Assembly: GCF_017876165.1 (NCBI RefSeq)
Contig: NZ_JAGINQ010000021.1
Coordinates: 30,674 to 94,673 of the forward strand
Direction of reading: 5' to 3'
Origin: Azospirillum soli
GTDB lineage: Bacteria; Pseudomonadota; Alphaproteobacteria; Azospirillales; Azospirillaceae
DNA length: 64,000 bases
This document shows positions 28,236 through 36,692 of this stretch, piece by piece; the stretch's first letter is position 1, and each line of letters begins with the position of its first letter. A program made the translations under genes and the position numbers. The notes under the pieces are model-generated. The model did not search any database. It saw nothing but the letters and a program-made list of their open reading frames with translations, and was not told the origin of the DNA.

Positions 28236-28907
28236 GTGGATACTCTAAGCAAGCCGAACGCTCCGCGCCCGGCGTCCCAGCGCAAGACGGCAACGCCGCG
28301 CGATCCGGAAGGCACGCGCGCGCGCATCCTGGCGGCGGCGCGCGACGAGTTCGCCCGGTATGGGCTGGGCGGCGCGCGCGTGGACCGCATCGCGGAGGCG
28401 GCCGGCACCAACAAGCGCATGCTCTACTACCATGTCGGCAACAAGGAGGGCCTGTACCTCGCCGTGTTGGAGGCCACCTACGCCGACATCCGCGCCGCCG
28501 AGCGCGAACTGAGCCTGGAGACCCTGGCGCCGTCCGACGCCATCGCCCGGCTGATCACCTTCACCTGGCAGTATTTCATCGAGCATCCGGAGTTTCTGGC
28601 GCTGCTCAACAATGAGAACATCTACCGGGCCAAGCACCTGAAAGGCTCGCAGAACGTCAAGTCCATGCATTCCCCCTTCGTGCTGCTGATCGCCGACGTT
28701 CTGAAGCGGGGCGAGGCCGAGGGCGTCTTCCGGCCGGGGATGGACCCGGTGCAGCTCTATATTTCCATCGCGGCGCTGGCGTATTTCTACCTGTCGAACG
28801 CGCACACGCTCTCGGCGATCTTCGGCCGCGACCTGCTGGCCCAGCCGGCCAAGGACGAGCGGCTTGCCCACATGACCGAATTGGTGCTGTCGGCGTTGCG
28901 GCCTTGA
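28236..28907 (+). CDS. TetR-family regulator (RutR-like)
   Basis: A 223-residue regulator starting at GTG 28236, with GGGGAGGAA upstream. The HTH is at about 27-74, with ARYGLGGARVDRIAEAAGTN and the recognition helix KRMLYYHVGNKEGLY. The ligand domain ends with a motif reminiscent of RutR-type regulators (YFIEHPEFLALLNNENI). RutR responds to uracil/thymine. A matching palindrome (28978-28997) stands in front of the next operon, so this protein is the likely repressor of the ABC transporter and enzymes at 29038-36373. Confidence 0.8.
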   Translation: MDTLSKPNAPRPASQRKTATPRDPEGTRARILAAARDEFARYGLGGARVDRIAEAAGTNKRMLYYHVGNKEGLYLAVLEATYADIRAAERELSLETLAPSDAIARLITFTWQYFIEHPEFLALLNNENIYRAKHLKGSQNVKSMHSPFVLLIADVLKRGEAEGVFRPGMDPVQLYISIAALAYFYLSNAHTLSAIFGRDLLAQPAKDERLAHMTELVLSALRP

Positions 28908-28977
28908 TTGGTTTGCACAACGGACAATCAGCATACCCATCTTGGCGAATTGACGGACCGAGCGGCGGCCCTGTAGC

Positions 28978-28997
28978 TTTTAACCAGCCGGTTAAAA
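28978..28997. promoter_or_regulatory. palindromic operator in front of the NMT1-type ABC/catabolic operon
   Basis: TTTTAACC-AGCC-GGTTAAAA is a perfect 8-4-8 inverted repeat. Its core TTAACCA-GC-CGGTTAA resembles the RutR operator TTGACCA-NN-TGGTCAA in length and symmetry. It lies 40 bp before the permease start, between the TetR gene and its probable target. Confidence 0.7.
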
Positions 28998-29037
28998 CGC
29001 GCACGCCAGAACAGCGCGCCCCGGCGGGGAGGAGCGC

Positions 29038-29847
29038 ATGGACCGCCGACACGGCGCAGGCACGCTGGAGCGCGTGCTGAATTCGAGCTGGCTTCGGCCG
29101 CTGATCTTCCTGGTTCTGCTCACCGTGCTTTGGGACGTGACGGTGCGCGTCATGGCGATCCCGCCCTATCTGGTGCCGGCGCCGAAAGACGTGGCTCTGG
29201 CGCTGATCGACCAGTGGGACACGCTGCTGGCCGCCGCCGTGCCGACCACGCTGGCGACGTTGGGCGGCTTCGCGCTGTCGGTGGCGTTCGGCATTCCGAT
29301 TTCCATGCTGATCGCCGGATCGCGCACGGTGGAGGCCTACGTCTACCCGCTGCTGGTCTTCTCGCAGTCGATCCCCAAGGTCGCCATCGCGCCGCTGTTC
29401 GTTGTCTGGTTCGGCTTCGGCATCGTGCCGAAGGTGATCTCGGCGTTCCTGCTGGGCTTCTTCCCCATCGTCGTGTCGGCGGTGCAGGGCTTCAAGTCGG
29501 TGGACCAGGAGATGATGGACCTGGCGCGCTCCATGAAGGCGTCGCGCCTCCAGACCTTCCGCATGGTCAGCCTGCCGCACGCGTTGCCGGCGATCTTCGC
29601 CGGGCTGAAGGTGTCGATCACGCTGGCCGTGGTCGGGGCGGTGGTCGGGGAGTTCGTCGGCTCCAACTCCGGCATCGGGTTCGTGCTTCAGCGCTCCATC
29701 GGCAATTTTGAGCTGCCGACCATGTTCGCCGCGCTGATCGTGCTGGCGCTGATCGGCGTGGTGCTCTTCTGGATCATCGACGTCATCGAGCGGCTCGCCA
29801 TCCCCTGGCACGCGAGCCAGCGCCATCTCGTCGTCGCCACCGCCTGA
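29038..29847 (+). CDS. NitT/TauT-family ABC transporter permease
   Basis: A 269-residue inner-membrane protein with about six helices, recognisable as SsuC/TauC-type by PKVAIAPLFVVWFGFG, and SLPHALPAIFAGLKVSITLA, the coupling loop and following helix. It pairs with itself to make the channel. It opens an operon with the binding protein (29881), ATPase (30935) and four metabolic genes. The ribosome site GGGGAGGAGC precedes ATG 29038. Confidence 0.9.
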   Translation: MDRRHGAGTLERVLNSSWLRPLIFLVLLTVLWDVTVRVMAIPPYLVPAPKDVALALIDQWDTLLAAAVPTTLATLGGFALSVAFGIPISMLIAGSRTVEAYVYPLLVFSQSIPKVAIAPLFVVWFGFGIVPKVISAFLLGFFPIVVSAVQGFKSVDQEMMDLARSMKASRLQTFRMVSLPHALPAIFAGLKVSITLAVVGAVVGEFVGSNSGIGFVLQRSIGNFELPTMFAALIVLALIGVVLFWIIDVIERLAIPWHASQRHLVVATA

Positions 29848-29880
29848 CGTGAAAAACCAAGGGATAACGGGAGGGTTCGC

Positions 29881-30891
29881 ATGAAGAAGGCTCTGTTCGC
29901 GGCCGCCGCGCTGTTCGCCGCGTCATCCGTTTCAGGGTCGGCGTTCGCCGCCGACAAGGTCACGCTGATGCTGAACTGGTACGTCTACGGCGAGCACGCC
30001 CCCTTCTATTACGGCAAGGAGAAGGGCTATTTCGCCGAGCAGGGCATCGACCTCGACATCCAGGAGGGGCGCGGCTCGGCGGTGACGGCGCAGGCGGTGG
30101 CGGCGAAGACCGCCGACTTCGGCTACATCGACGTGCCGACCATGATCAAGGCGGCGGCCAAGGGCGCGCCGCTGGTGGCGACCGGCGTGCTGTTGCAGAC
30201 CAGCCCCATGTCGGCCATGGGCTTCACCGACAAGAACATCCGCAAGCCGGAGGACATCAAGGGCAAGACCGTCGCCGTCACGCCCGGCGATTCCATGTCG
30301 CAGATCTGGCCGCTGTTCCTGAAGAAGACCGGCCTGAAGGAAAGCGACTTCCGCGTCGTGTCGGGTGATGCGCAGACCAAGCTGAACGCCGTCATCAACG
30401 GGCAGGCCGATCTGCTGCTTGGCTACGTCATGGACCAGTCGATGAAGATCAAGGACGCCACCGGCAAGTCGGTGACGCCGATCCGCTTCGCCGACTACGG
30501 CATCAAGATGGTCAGCTCCGGCATCGTGTCGAACACCGGCTATGTGCAGGAGAACGAGGACCTCGTGCGGCGCTTCATGGCGGCGGCGACCAAGTCGGTC
30601 GAGGAAGCCTCCAAGGACCCGAAGGCGGCGGCCCAGTCGATCCTGAACGCCAACCCCAAGGGCGGCCAGATCGCCACCCTGACGGAAGGGTTCGAGCTGA
30701 CCATCCCCCTCTACAAGGACCCGGACGGTCAGAGCAGCCAGCCCTTCCGCGTGTCGGAGGACAACATGAAGGAATCGGTCGATCTGCTGGTTCAGTACGG
30801 CGGACTGGACGCGTCGGCGAAGGACAAGGTCGCCAGCTACTACACCAACGCCTACCTGCCGGGCTCGGTGGCCATGGGCTCCAGCAAGTGA
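29881..30891 (+). CDS. NMT1/ThiY-like periplasmic substrate-binding protein
   Basis: A 336-residue exported protein with a classic signal peptide (KKALFAAAALFAASSVSGSAFA, cleavage after AFA near residue 23). The mature start VTLMLNWYVYGEHAPFYYG and EKGYFAEQGIDLDI are the hallmark of the NMT1/THI5-like class that includes the pyrimidine-precursor protein ThiY and riboflavin-type binders. That pocket usually holds a flat aromatic or heterocyclic ligand. With the RutR-like regulator this favours a pyrimidine-like ligand, while the enzymes downstream look like sugar or polyol enzymes, so the ligand is uncertain. Confidence 0.85.
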   Translation: MKKALFAAAALFAASSVSGSAFAADKVTLMLNWYVYGEHAPFYYGKEKGYFAEQGIDLDIQEGRGSAVTAQAVAAKTADFGYIDVPTMIKAAAKGAPLVATGVLLQTSPMSAMGFTDKNIRKPEDIKGKTVAVTPGDSMSQIWPLFLKKTGLKESDFRVVSGDAQTKLNAVINGQADLLLGYVMDQSMKIKDATGKSVTPIRFADYGIKMVSSGIVSNTGYVQENEDLVRRFMAAATKSVEEASKDPKAAAQSILNANPKGGQIATLTEGFELTIPLYKDPDGQSSQPFRVSEDNMKESVDLLVQYGGLDASAKDKVASYYTNAYLPGSVAMGSSK

Positions 30892-30934
30892 GCTTGGGAC
30901 CAATGAATCGGGGTAAGGAAGCGGAGAGCCGGGG

Positions 30935-31762
30935 ATGGCATCATCGCATCTGAAGCTGGTGGGGGAGCCGCCGGAAACGGCGCAGCGGTCGCCGCAGACC
31001 CTGATCCGGGTCGAGGGTGTGTCGAAGACTTACCGCACGCGCGACGGCGAGGTGCCGTCCCTGCAACCGCTGACCTTCGACATCCGGGAAGGTGAATTCC
31101 TGGTCGTCGTCGGTCCCTCGGGCTGCGGGAAATCGACGTTGCTGAAGATGGTCGCCGGCCTGTTGCCGGTGACCACCGGCGCCATCCGCATCGAGGGCAC
31201 CGAGATCAGGGAGCCGCACGACGACGTCGGCATCGTGTTTCAGAGCCCGGTGCTGCTGGCCTGGCGCTCGGTGCTGCGCAACGTCATGATGCCCGTCGAG
31301 GTGCGCGGCCTGCCGCGCGAGGAATATCTTGAGCGGGCCAAGGCTCTCCTGCGCATGACCGGGCTGGAGGGCTTCGCCAACAAATATCCCTGGCAGCTCT
31401 CCGGCGGCATGCAGCAACGCGCGTCCCTGTGCCGGGCGCTGGTGCACGACCCGAAGATCCTGCTGATGGACGAGCCGTTCGGCGCGCTCGATGCCATGAC
31501 GCGCGAGCGCATGAACATTGAGCTTCAGCGCATCCAGCACGAGACCGGCAAGACCGTGCTGCTCATCACCCACTCGATCCCCGAGGCGGTGTTTCTCGCC
31601 GACCGCGTCATGGTGATGAGCGAGCGGCCGGGCACCATCGCCGCCACCTACGAGGTGCCGCTGCCGCGCCCGCGCACGCTGGACGTCATGGGCGACCCGG
31701 TCTTCGTAAAGCTGACGCAGACGATCCGTGCGCACTTCTACACGCAGGGGCACTTGGACTGA
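30935..31762 (+). CDS. NitT/TauT-family ABC transporter ATPase
   Basis: A 275-residue ATPase of SsuB/TauB type: Walker A GPSGCGKST (60-68), Q-loop IVFQSPVLLAWRS, signature LSGGMQQRASL, Walker B ILLMDEPFGALD and the switch His in LLITHSI. It has an N-terminal extension of about 20 residues before the domain. It completes the importer. Its stop codon overlaps the ATG of the enolase-superfamily gene, so transport and catabolism are translated together. Confidence 0.92.
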   Translation: MASSHLKLVGEPPETAQRSPQTLIRVEGVSKTYRTRDGEVPSLQPLTFDIREGEFLVVVGPSGCGKSTLLKMVAGLLPVTTGAIRIEGTEIREPHDDVGIVFQSPVLLAWRSVLRNVMMPVEVRGLPREEYLERAKALLRMTGLEGFANKYPWQLSGGMQQRASLCRALVHDPKILLMDEPFGALDAMTRERMNIELQRIQHETGKTVLLITHSIPEAVFLADRVMVMSERPGTIAATYEVPLPRPRTLDVMGDPVFVKLTQTIRAHFYTQGHLD

Positions 31763-33150
31763 TGGACGCGCCAAGGCTTCGGATAAAAGCCGTCGAACTG
31801 TTCGAGCGGCCGGTGCGCTTCGTCAAACCCTTCCGCTTCGGTGCCGTGACCGTGGAAGAGGCGCCGCAGGCCTTCGTCCGCGCGTTGGTGGCGGTGGAGG
31901 GAGTGGGCGAGGCTTGGGGCTGCACGGCCGAGATGATGATGCCCCGCTGGTTCGACAAGCGCCCGGAGCGCAGCCCGGCGCAAACGGTGGACGGGCTGCG
32001 GCGGTCGCTGGCGCTGGCGCGGGAGGCCTATCTGGCCGTCGCGCGGCCGGCGGCTGCTTTCGCGCACCACGCCGAGGCGCGTAAGGTTCAGGAGACCGCT
32101 TGCCTTGCGGCCGGCGAAACGAGGCTGAGCGCGGCCTATGGCCCGGCATTGATCGCCAAGGCGGTGCTCGACGGGTTGCTGCGGGCGGTGGGGCTGGATT
32201 TTTTCACGGGGATGGCTGCGAACGTCGCGGGCATCGACGCGCGGCTAACGCCGGATTTGGCGGGCTTCGACTTGGATGGCTTCCTCAAGGGGCTGTCGCC
32301 GCTGGAGGCGGTGAGCGTGCGGCACACCGTGGGGCTTCTGGATGATCCGGAAGGGCTGCGGGCGTTGGCCTCCAACCTCCGCCATTTCAAGATCAAGCTG
32401 GGCGGAGACCCAGCCGCCGACATCGCCCGGTTGCGCGCCATCGCCGCCGTGCTCGACGCGATGCCCGGCGGCTACCGCGCCACGCTGGACGGCAACGAGC
32501 AGTACCCCGACACGGCGGCTCTCGGCGCCTTCCTCGACGGGATGGAGGCTGCCCCCGACCTTGCCGCCTTCCGCCGCAATCTCCTCTACATCGAGCAGCC
32601 CATCGCGCGTGAACGGGCGCTCGACGAACCGCTTGGGTCTATCGGCGCGTACCACGCCTTCATCATCGACGAGTCCGACGATTCCTACGCCGCCTTCCCG
32701 CAGGCCCGCGCCGTGGGCTATCGCGGCGTCTCGTCGAAATCCTGCAAGGGCCTCTACAAGGCGGTGCTGAACGCCGCCCGCTGCGCGGCGTGGAACGGCG
32801 ACGGCGCCCGTCACTTCGTCTCGGCCGAGGACCTGACCTGCCAAGCCGGGTTGGCCGTGCAGCAGGACGCCGCGCTGGTGGCGCTGCTCGGCATCGGCCA
32901 CGCCGAGCGCAACGGTCACCAGTACGTCCACGGCTTCGCCGGCGCGCCCGACACCGAGGCCGAGGCTTTCCTGACCGCGCATCCCGGTTTTTACACCCGC
33001 GACGGCGGGGGCGTCCGGCTGAACGTGGACGGCGGCAGCCTGCCGACAGCCCCAGTTCGCGTCCCCGGCTTCGCCCACGCGGCGGAACCGCGTTGGGACA
33101 GCCTGCAACCGCTCGCCACCCCGGCCGCCATCAAGGAGTCCGTTCCATGA
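31762..33150 (+). CDS. enolase-superfamily (mandelate racemase/muconate-lactonizing type) enzyme
   Basis: A 462-residue protein with the enolase-superfamily active-site pattern: KxK at Lys210/Lys212 (FKIKLGG), metal ligands Asp243 with Asn245 (LDGNEQY), Glu278 (YIEQPI), Asp303-Glu304 (IIDESDD), and a second lysine in SSKSCKG (Lys326 or Lys329) opposite the first. Lysines on both faces are typical of the muconate-lactonizing subgroup (cycloisomerase, dehydratase, racemase or epimerase). It is about 80 residues longer than typical members (360-400). The start ATG overlaps the ATPase stop by 1 bp. The substrate is not recognisable. Confidence 0.8.
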   Translation: MDAPRLRIKAVELFERPVRFVKPFRFGAVTVEEAPQAFVRALVAVEGVGEAWGCTAEMMMPRWFDKRPERSPAQTVDGLRRSLALAREAYLAVARPAAAFAHHAEARKVQETACLAAGETRLSAAYGPALIAKAVLDGLLRAVGLDFFTGMAANVAGIDARLTPDLAGFDLDGFLKGLSPLEAVSVRHTVGLLDDPEGLRALASNLRHFKIKLGGDPAADIARLRAIAAVLDAMPGGYRATLDGNEQYPDTAALGAFLDGMEAAPDLAAFRRNLLYIEQPIARERALDEPLGSIGAYHAFIIDESDDSYAAFPQARAVGYRGVSSKSCKGLYKAVLNAARCAAWNGDGARHFVSAEDLTCQAGLAVQQDAALVALLGIGHAERNGHQYVHGFAGAPDTEAEAFLTAHPGFYTRDGGGVRLNVDGGSLPTAPVRVPGFAHAAEPRWDSLQPLATPAAIKESVP

Positions 33151-34298
33151 GCACGCGTCGTCTTGGGATCGTCATGCACGGCGTGACCGGCCGCATGGGG
33201 ATGAACCAGCACCTGATCCGCTCCATCCTCGCCATCCGGGCGCAGGGCGGTGTCGCGCTGTCCGACGGCACCCGCGTCATGCCCGATCCGATCCTGGTCG
33301 GCCGCAACGCCGACAAGATCCGCGCATTGGCCGAGAAGCACGGGGTGGAGCGCTGGACCGACGATCTCGACCGGGCGCTGGCGGATCCTAAGGACGAGCT
33401 GTTCTTCGACGCCGGCACCACGCAGATGCGCCCCATGCTGCTGGAGCGCGCCATGCGCGCCGGCAAGCACGTCTATTGCGAAAAGCCCATCGCCACCAAC
33501 CTCGCCGAGGCGCTGAAGGTGGTCCGGCTCGCCGGGGAACTCGGGCTGAAGAACGGCACGGTGCAGGACAAGCTGTTCCTGCCGGGCCTCCAGAAGATGC
33601 GCATGCTGAAGGAAAGCGGCTTCTTCGGACGGCTGCTGTCGGTGCGCGGCGAGTTCGGCTATTGGGTGTTCGAGGGCGACTGGCAGACGGCGCAACGTCC
33701 CTCCTGGAACTACAAGGCGGAGGAGGGCGGGGGCATCATCCTCGACATGCTCTGCCACTGGCGCTACGTGCTGGACAATCTGTTCGGCGAGGTGCGCAGC
33801 GTGTCGTGCCTGGGCGCCACCCACATCCCCGAGCGCTGGGACGAGCAGGGCCGCCGGTACGAGGCCACCGCCGACGACGCGGCCTACGCCACCTTCCAAC
33901 TGGAGGGCGGGGTGATCGCGCAGATGAACTCCTCCTGGACGACGCGGGTGTACCGGGACGACCTCGTCACCTTCCACGCCGACGGCACGCTCGGATCGGC
34001 GGTGGCGGGCTTGCATGACTGCGTGATCCAGCCGCGCGCCGCCACCCCGCGCCCGGTGTGGAACCCCGACCAGCGGCAGACGCTGGACTTCTACGACACT
34101 TGGGCGACGGTGCCGGACAACCAGCCTTTCGACAACGGCTTCAAGGCGCAATGGGAGATGTTCATCCGCCACCTCTGCGAGGACGCCCCCTACCGCTACA
34201 CGCTGATGGAAGGCGCCAAGGGCGTGCAGCTGGTCGAGGCCGCGCTGGAAAGCTGGAAGGAGCGCCGCTGGATTGACGTCCCGGCGCTGGAGGCGTGA
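33147..34298 (+). CDS. Gfo/Idh/MocA-family NAD(P)-dependent oxidoreductase
   Basis: A 383-residue dehydrogenase. The N-terminal Rossmann fold opens with VMHGVTGRMG (glycines at 12, 15 and 18) and the EKP motif (112-114, VYCEKPIAT) supplies the catalytic Lys113. The C-terminal alpha/beta domain follows, with DMLCHWRYVLDN at about 206-217 holding the conserved His. Such enzymes oxidise or reduce sugars, inositols or amino sugars. Its ATG overlaps the enolase gene stop by 4 bp. In this operon it likely makes or uses a keto-sugar-like intermediate. Confidence 0.85.
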   Translation: MSTRRLGIVMHGVTGRMGMNQHLIRSILAIRAQGGVALSDGTRVMPDPILVGRNADKIRALAEKHGVERWTDDLDRALADPKDELFFDAGTTQMRPMLLERAMRAGKHVYCEKPIATNLAEALKVVRLAGELGLKNGTVQDKLFLPGLQKMRMLKESGFFGRLLSVRGEFGYWVFEGDWQTAQRPSWNYKAEEGGGIILDMLCHWRYVLDNLFGEVRSVSCLGATHIPERWDEQGRRYEATADDAAYATFQLEGGVIAQMNSSWTTRVYRDDLVTFHADGTLGSAVAGLHDCVIQPRAATPRPVWNPDQRQTLDFYDTWATVPDNQPFDNGFKAQWEMFIRHLCEDAPYRYTLMEGAKGVQLVEAALESWKERRWIDVPALEA

Positions 34299-34301
34299 CC
34301 C

Positions 34302-35495
34302 ATGTCGATCTCAAACTCCCTCTCCACCTCCCTCACCATCCGCCTGCCGCGCCCCGACCGCACCCTGGAATCCTATGAGGTCTCCGAAGCGCGCGGCTTC
34401 CCCAACAAGATTACCGGGCCGCTCAACCGCGTCGCCTTCGCCGCCGCGCATGTGGTGGCCGACCCGCTGGCCGACAACGACCCGTGGCTGACCCCAGCCA
34501 TCGACTGGGACCGCACGATTGCCTTTCGCGAGCATCTTTGGGATCTCGGCTTCGGCGTGGCCGAGGCGATGGACACCGCACAGCGCGGCATGGGGCTGGA
34601 CTGGTCGGCCTCGTTGGAGCTGATCCGCCGCTCGCTGGCCGCCGCCAAGCCGCGCGGCGGGCTGGTGTTCAGCGGGGCCGGCACCGACCATCTGGCGCCG
34701 GAGGAGGCGCGCTCCATCGACGACGTGATCCGCGCCTATGAGGAGCAGGTCTCGGCCGTCGAAGGGCTGGGCGGGCGCATCATCCTGATGGCCTCGCGCG
34801 CGCTGGCCCGCGTGGCACGGTCGCCGGAGGATTACGCGCGGGTCTATTCCCGCATCCTGTCCCAGGTGAGGGAGCCAGTCATCATCCACTGGCTGGGCGA
34901 CATGTTCGACCCGGCGCTGGCCGGCTATTGGGGCACGCGCGACCTGGACGCCGCTATGGACACGGCGGTGTCGATCATCAACGACCACGCCGCCAAGGTG
35001 GACGGGGTGAAGATCTCGCTCCTCGACAAGGATAAGGAGATCGTGATGCGGCGCCGGCTCGACGGGCGCGTGCGCATGTACACCGGCGACGACTTCAACT
35101 ACGCGGAGCTGATCGCGGGCGACGAGCGGGGGTTCAGCCACGCGCTGCTCGGCATCTTCGACGCCATCGCGCCGGCCGCCTCGGCGGCGCTGGCGGCGCT
35201 GGCCCAGGGCGACGCGGCGACGTTCCACCGTATCCTGGAACCCACCGTGCCGCTGTCGCGCCACATCTTCCGAGCGCCGACGCGCTTCTATAAGACCGGC
35301 GTGGTGTTCATGGCCTATCTGAACGGGCATCAGGGCCATTTCACCATGGTCGGCGGGCAGGAGAGCGCCCGGTCCACCCTGCATCTGGTGGAGATCTTCA
35401 AGCTCGCCGACAAGGCCGGCCTGCTGCGCGACCCGCAGGAGGCGGTGTGGCGGATGGCCGACGTGCTGGCGGTGCGCGGGATCGAGGCGGTGTGA
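34302..35495 (+). CDS. DUF993-family (dihydrodipicolinate synthase-like) protein
   Basis: A 397-residue protein I recognise as DUF993, now usually described as dihydrodipicolinate-synthase-like, meaning a predicted TIM-barrel aldolase or lyase. Typical segments are GGLVFSGAGTDHL, EPVIIHWLGDMFDP, VDGVKISLLDKDKE (carrying the probable Schiff-base Lys in VKIS) and YTGDDFNY. It begins 3 bp after the oxidoreductase. A lyase step fits a pathway that cleaves a keto-acid or keto-sugar made upstream. The reaction has not been assigned for the family as far as I know. Confidence 0.75.
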   Translation: MSISNSLSTSLTIRLPRPDRTLESYEVSEARGFPNKITGPLNRVAFAAAHVVADPLADNDPWLTPAIDWDRTIAFREHLWDLGFGVAEAMDTAQRGMGLDWSASLELIRRSLAAAKPRGGLVFSGAGTDHLAPEEARSIDDVIRAYEEQVSAVEGLGGRIILMASRALARVARSPEDYARVYSRILSQVREPVIIHWLGDMFDPALAGYWGTRDLDAAMDTAVSIINDHAAKVDGVKISLLDKDKEIVMRRRLDGRVRMYTGDDFNYAELIAGDERGFSHALLGIFDAIAPAASAALAALAQGDAATFHRILEPTVPLSRHIFRAPTRFYKTGVVFMAYLNGHQGHFTMVGGQESARSTLHLVEIFKLADKAGLLRDPQEAVWRMADVLAVRGIEAV

Positions 35496-36373
35496 TGCGC
35501 GATTTCTCTCCACGGGATTTTTCCGGTGATCATCGCTGGCTGTCGATCAACACCGCCACGGTGAAGGCGCAGGGCGACCTCGTCCAGATCGCCGAATCCT
35601 GCGCCCGGCATGGCATCCGCGCCATCTCCCCCTGGCGGGATCAGGTGGCGGCGGTCGGGCTGGAGCGCGCCGTGCAGGCGGTGCGCGCGGCGGAGCTGGA
35701 GCTGTCCGGCTACTGTCGTGGCGGCATGTTCCCGGCCGACCCGTCCCGCCGCGCCGAGGTCCGCGACGACAACCGCCGCGCCGTGGACGAGGCAAAGGCA
35801 TTGGGCGCAGCCTGTCTGGTGCTGGTGGTCGGCGGCCTGCCGCAGTTCTCCCGTCCCGGCTCCGCGCCCAGCAAGGACATCGCCGGCGCAAGGGCCATGG
35901 TGGAGGATGGGATATCCGAGTTGCTCGAATACGCCCGCAGCGCCGGTATACCGCTGGCCATCGAACCGCTGCACCCGATGTACGCCGCCGACCGCGCTTG
36001 CGTGAACAGCATGCGCCACGCGCTCGACCTCTGCGACCGGCTGGATCCAGGGCGGACCGGGGCGCTCGGTGTGGCGGTGGACGTGTACCACGTCTGGTGG
36101 GACCCGGAACTGGAGGCGCAGATCGCCCGCGCCGGCCGCGACAGGCTGCTGGCCTTCCACATCTGCGACTGGCTAGTGCCGACGACCGACCTGCTGCTCG
36201 ACCGGGGCATGATGGGCGATGGGGTGATCGACATCCCAAAGATACGCGCCCTCGTGGAGGCGCAGGGCTATCAGGGCCATGCGGAGGTCGAGATTTTCTC
36301 CAACCGCTGGTGGGCTCGGCCCATGGGCGAGGTGCTGCGCACCTGCATCGAGCGGCACCGGACCGTGGTCTGA
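35495..36373 (+). CDS. sugar phosphate isomerase/epimerase-like TIM-barrel protein
   Basis: A 292-residue xylose-isomerase-like (AP endonuclease 2 fold) protein with the metal-ligand pattern of the family: Glu in IPLAIEPLHPM, Asp in VAVDVYHVWWDP, His in FHICDWLVP and Glu in HAEVEIFSNRWW. Members isomerise or epimerise sugars or act on keto-inositols. ATG 35495 overlaps the DUF993 stop by 1 bp. It is the last gene of the operon; no terminator with a U-run is evident, and the next region contains enhancer-like palindromes for the following gene. Confidence 0.8.
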   Translation: MRDFSPRDFSGDHRWLSINTATVKAQGDLVQIAESCARHGIRAISPWRDQVAAVGLERAVQAVRAAELELSGYCRGGMFPADPSRRAEVRDDNRRAVDEAKALGAACLVLVVGGLPQFSRPGSAPSKDIAGARAMVEDGISELLEYARSAGIPLAIEPLHPMYAADRACVNSMRHALDLCDRLDPGRTGALGVAVDVYHVWWDPELEAQIARAGRDRLLAFHICDWLVPTTDLLLDRGMMGDGVIDIPKIRALVEAQGYQGHAEVEIFSNRWWARPMGEVLRTCIERHRTVV

Positions 36374-36415
36374 GGGGCGTGATCCCCGGAGCTTCGTTGG
36401 GACGGCGCGGGCGTA

Positions 36416-36460
36416 CGGATTTCCGAACGCCCGCGCCCGCATCCATTCGGAAATCCGAAT
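36416..36460. promoter_or_regulatory. paired palindromes, candidate DctD-type enhancer sites
   Basis: CGGATTTCCGAA (36416-36427) and ATTCGGA-AA-TCCGAAT (36445-36460) are two copies, in opposite orientation, of one element, with centres about 31 bp apart (three helical turns). They lie about 75 to 120 bp upstream of the sigma-54-type promoter, where NtrC-family activators bind. A DctD homologue is encoded at 40222. The left copy also lies in a hairpin (36404-36414/36427-36437, 11 bp) that cannot form together with the 12-bp pairing of the two copies. Confidence 0.6.
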
Positions 36461-36533
36461 GACCGGCGTCCGCTCCGGGAAAACATTTCAGTGACATCAG
36501 CAATTTAGCGCCAGTCTCCGAATGGCGGAGGGC

Positions 36534-36549
36534 TGGCATGCGTGTTGCG
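36534..36549 (+). promoter_or_regulatory. sigma-54 (-24/-12) promoter
   Basis: TGGCATG-CGTG-TTGCG matches the RpoN consensus TGGCACG-N4-TTGCA at the invariant GG and GC with exactly 10 bases between. Predicted start of transcription near 36561, giving a leader of roughly 340 nt ahead of the symporter gene at 36899. Confidence 0.65.
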
Positions 36550-36692
36550 ACTGTGGTCCCCACACCGTCTGAACGGGGCGGATGCACTGGGGAGTGGAAC
36601 AGTCCGATGAGCCGCACAGCCGCCACCCGCAAGCCGCCGCGCTGGTTTGCCGCCCGCTGGCCGACATCGGTGGTGTCCGGCAGGAGGCCGGC

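Noticed and set aside
36404..36457. Attenuator made of mutually exclusive hairpins
   Set aside because: Two alternative hairpins can be drawn, but the elements are better explained as paired activator sites upstream of the sigma-54 promoter; there is no leader peptide or U-run.
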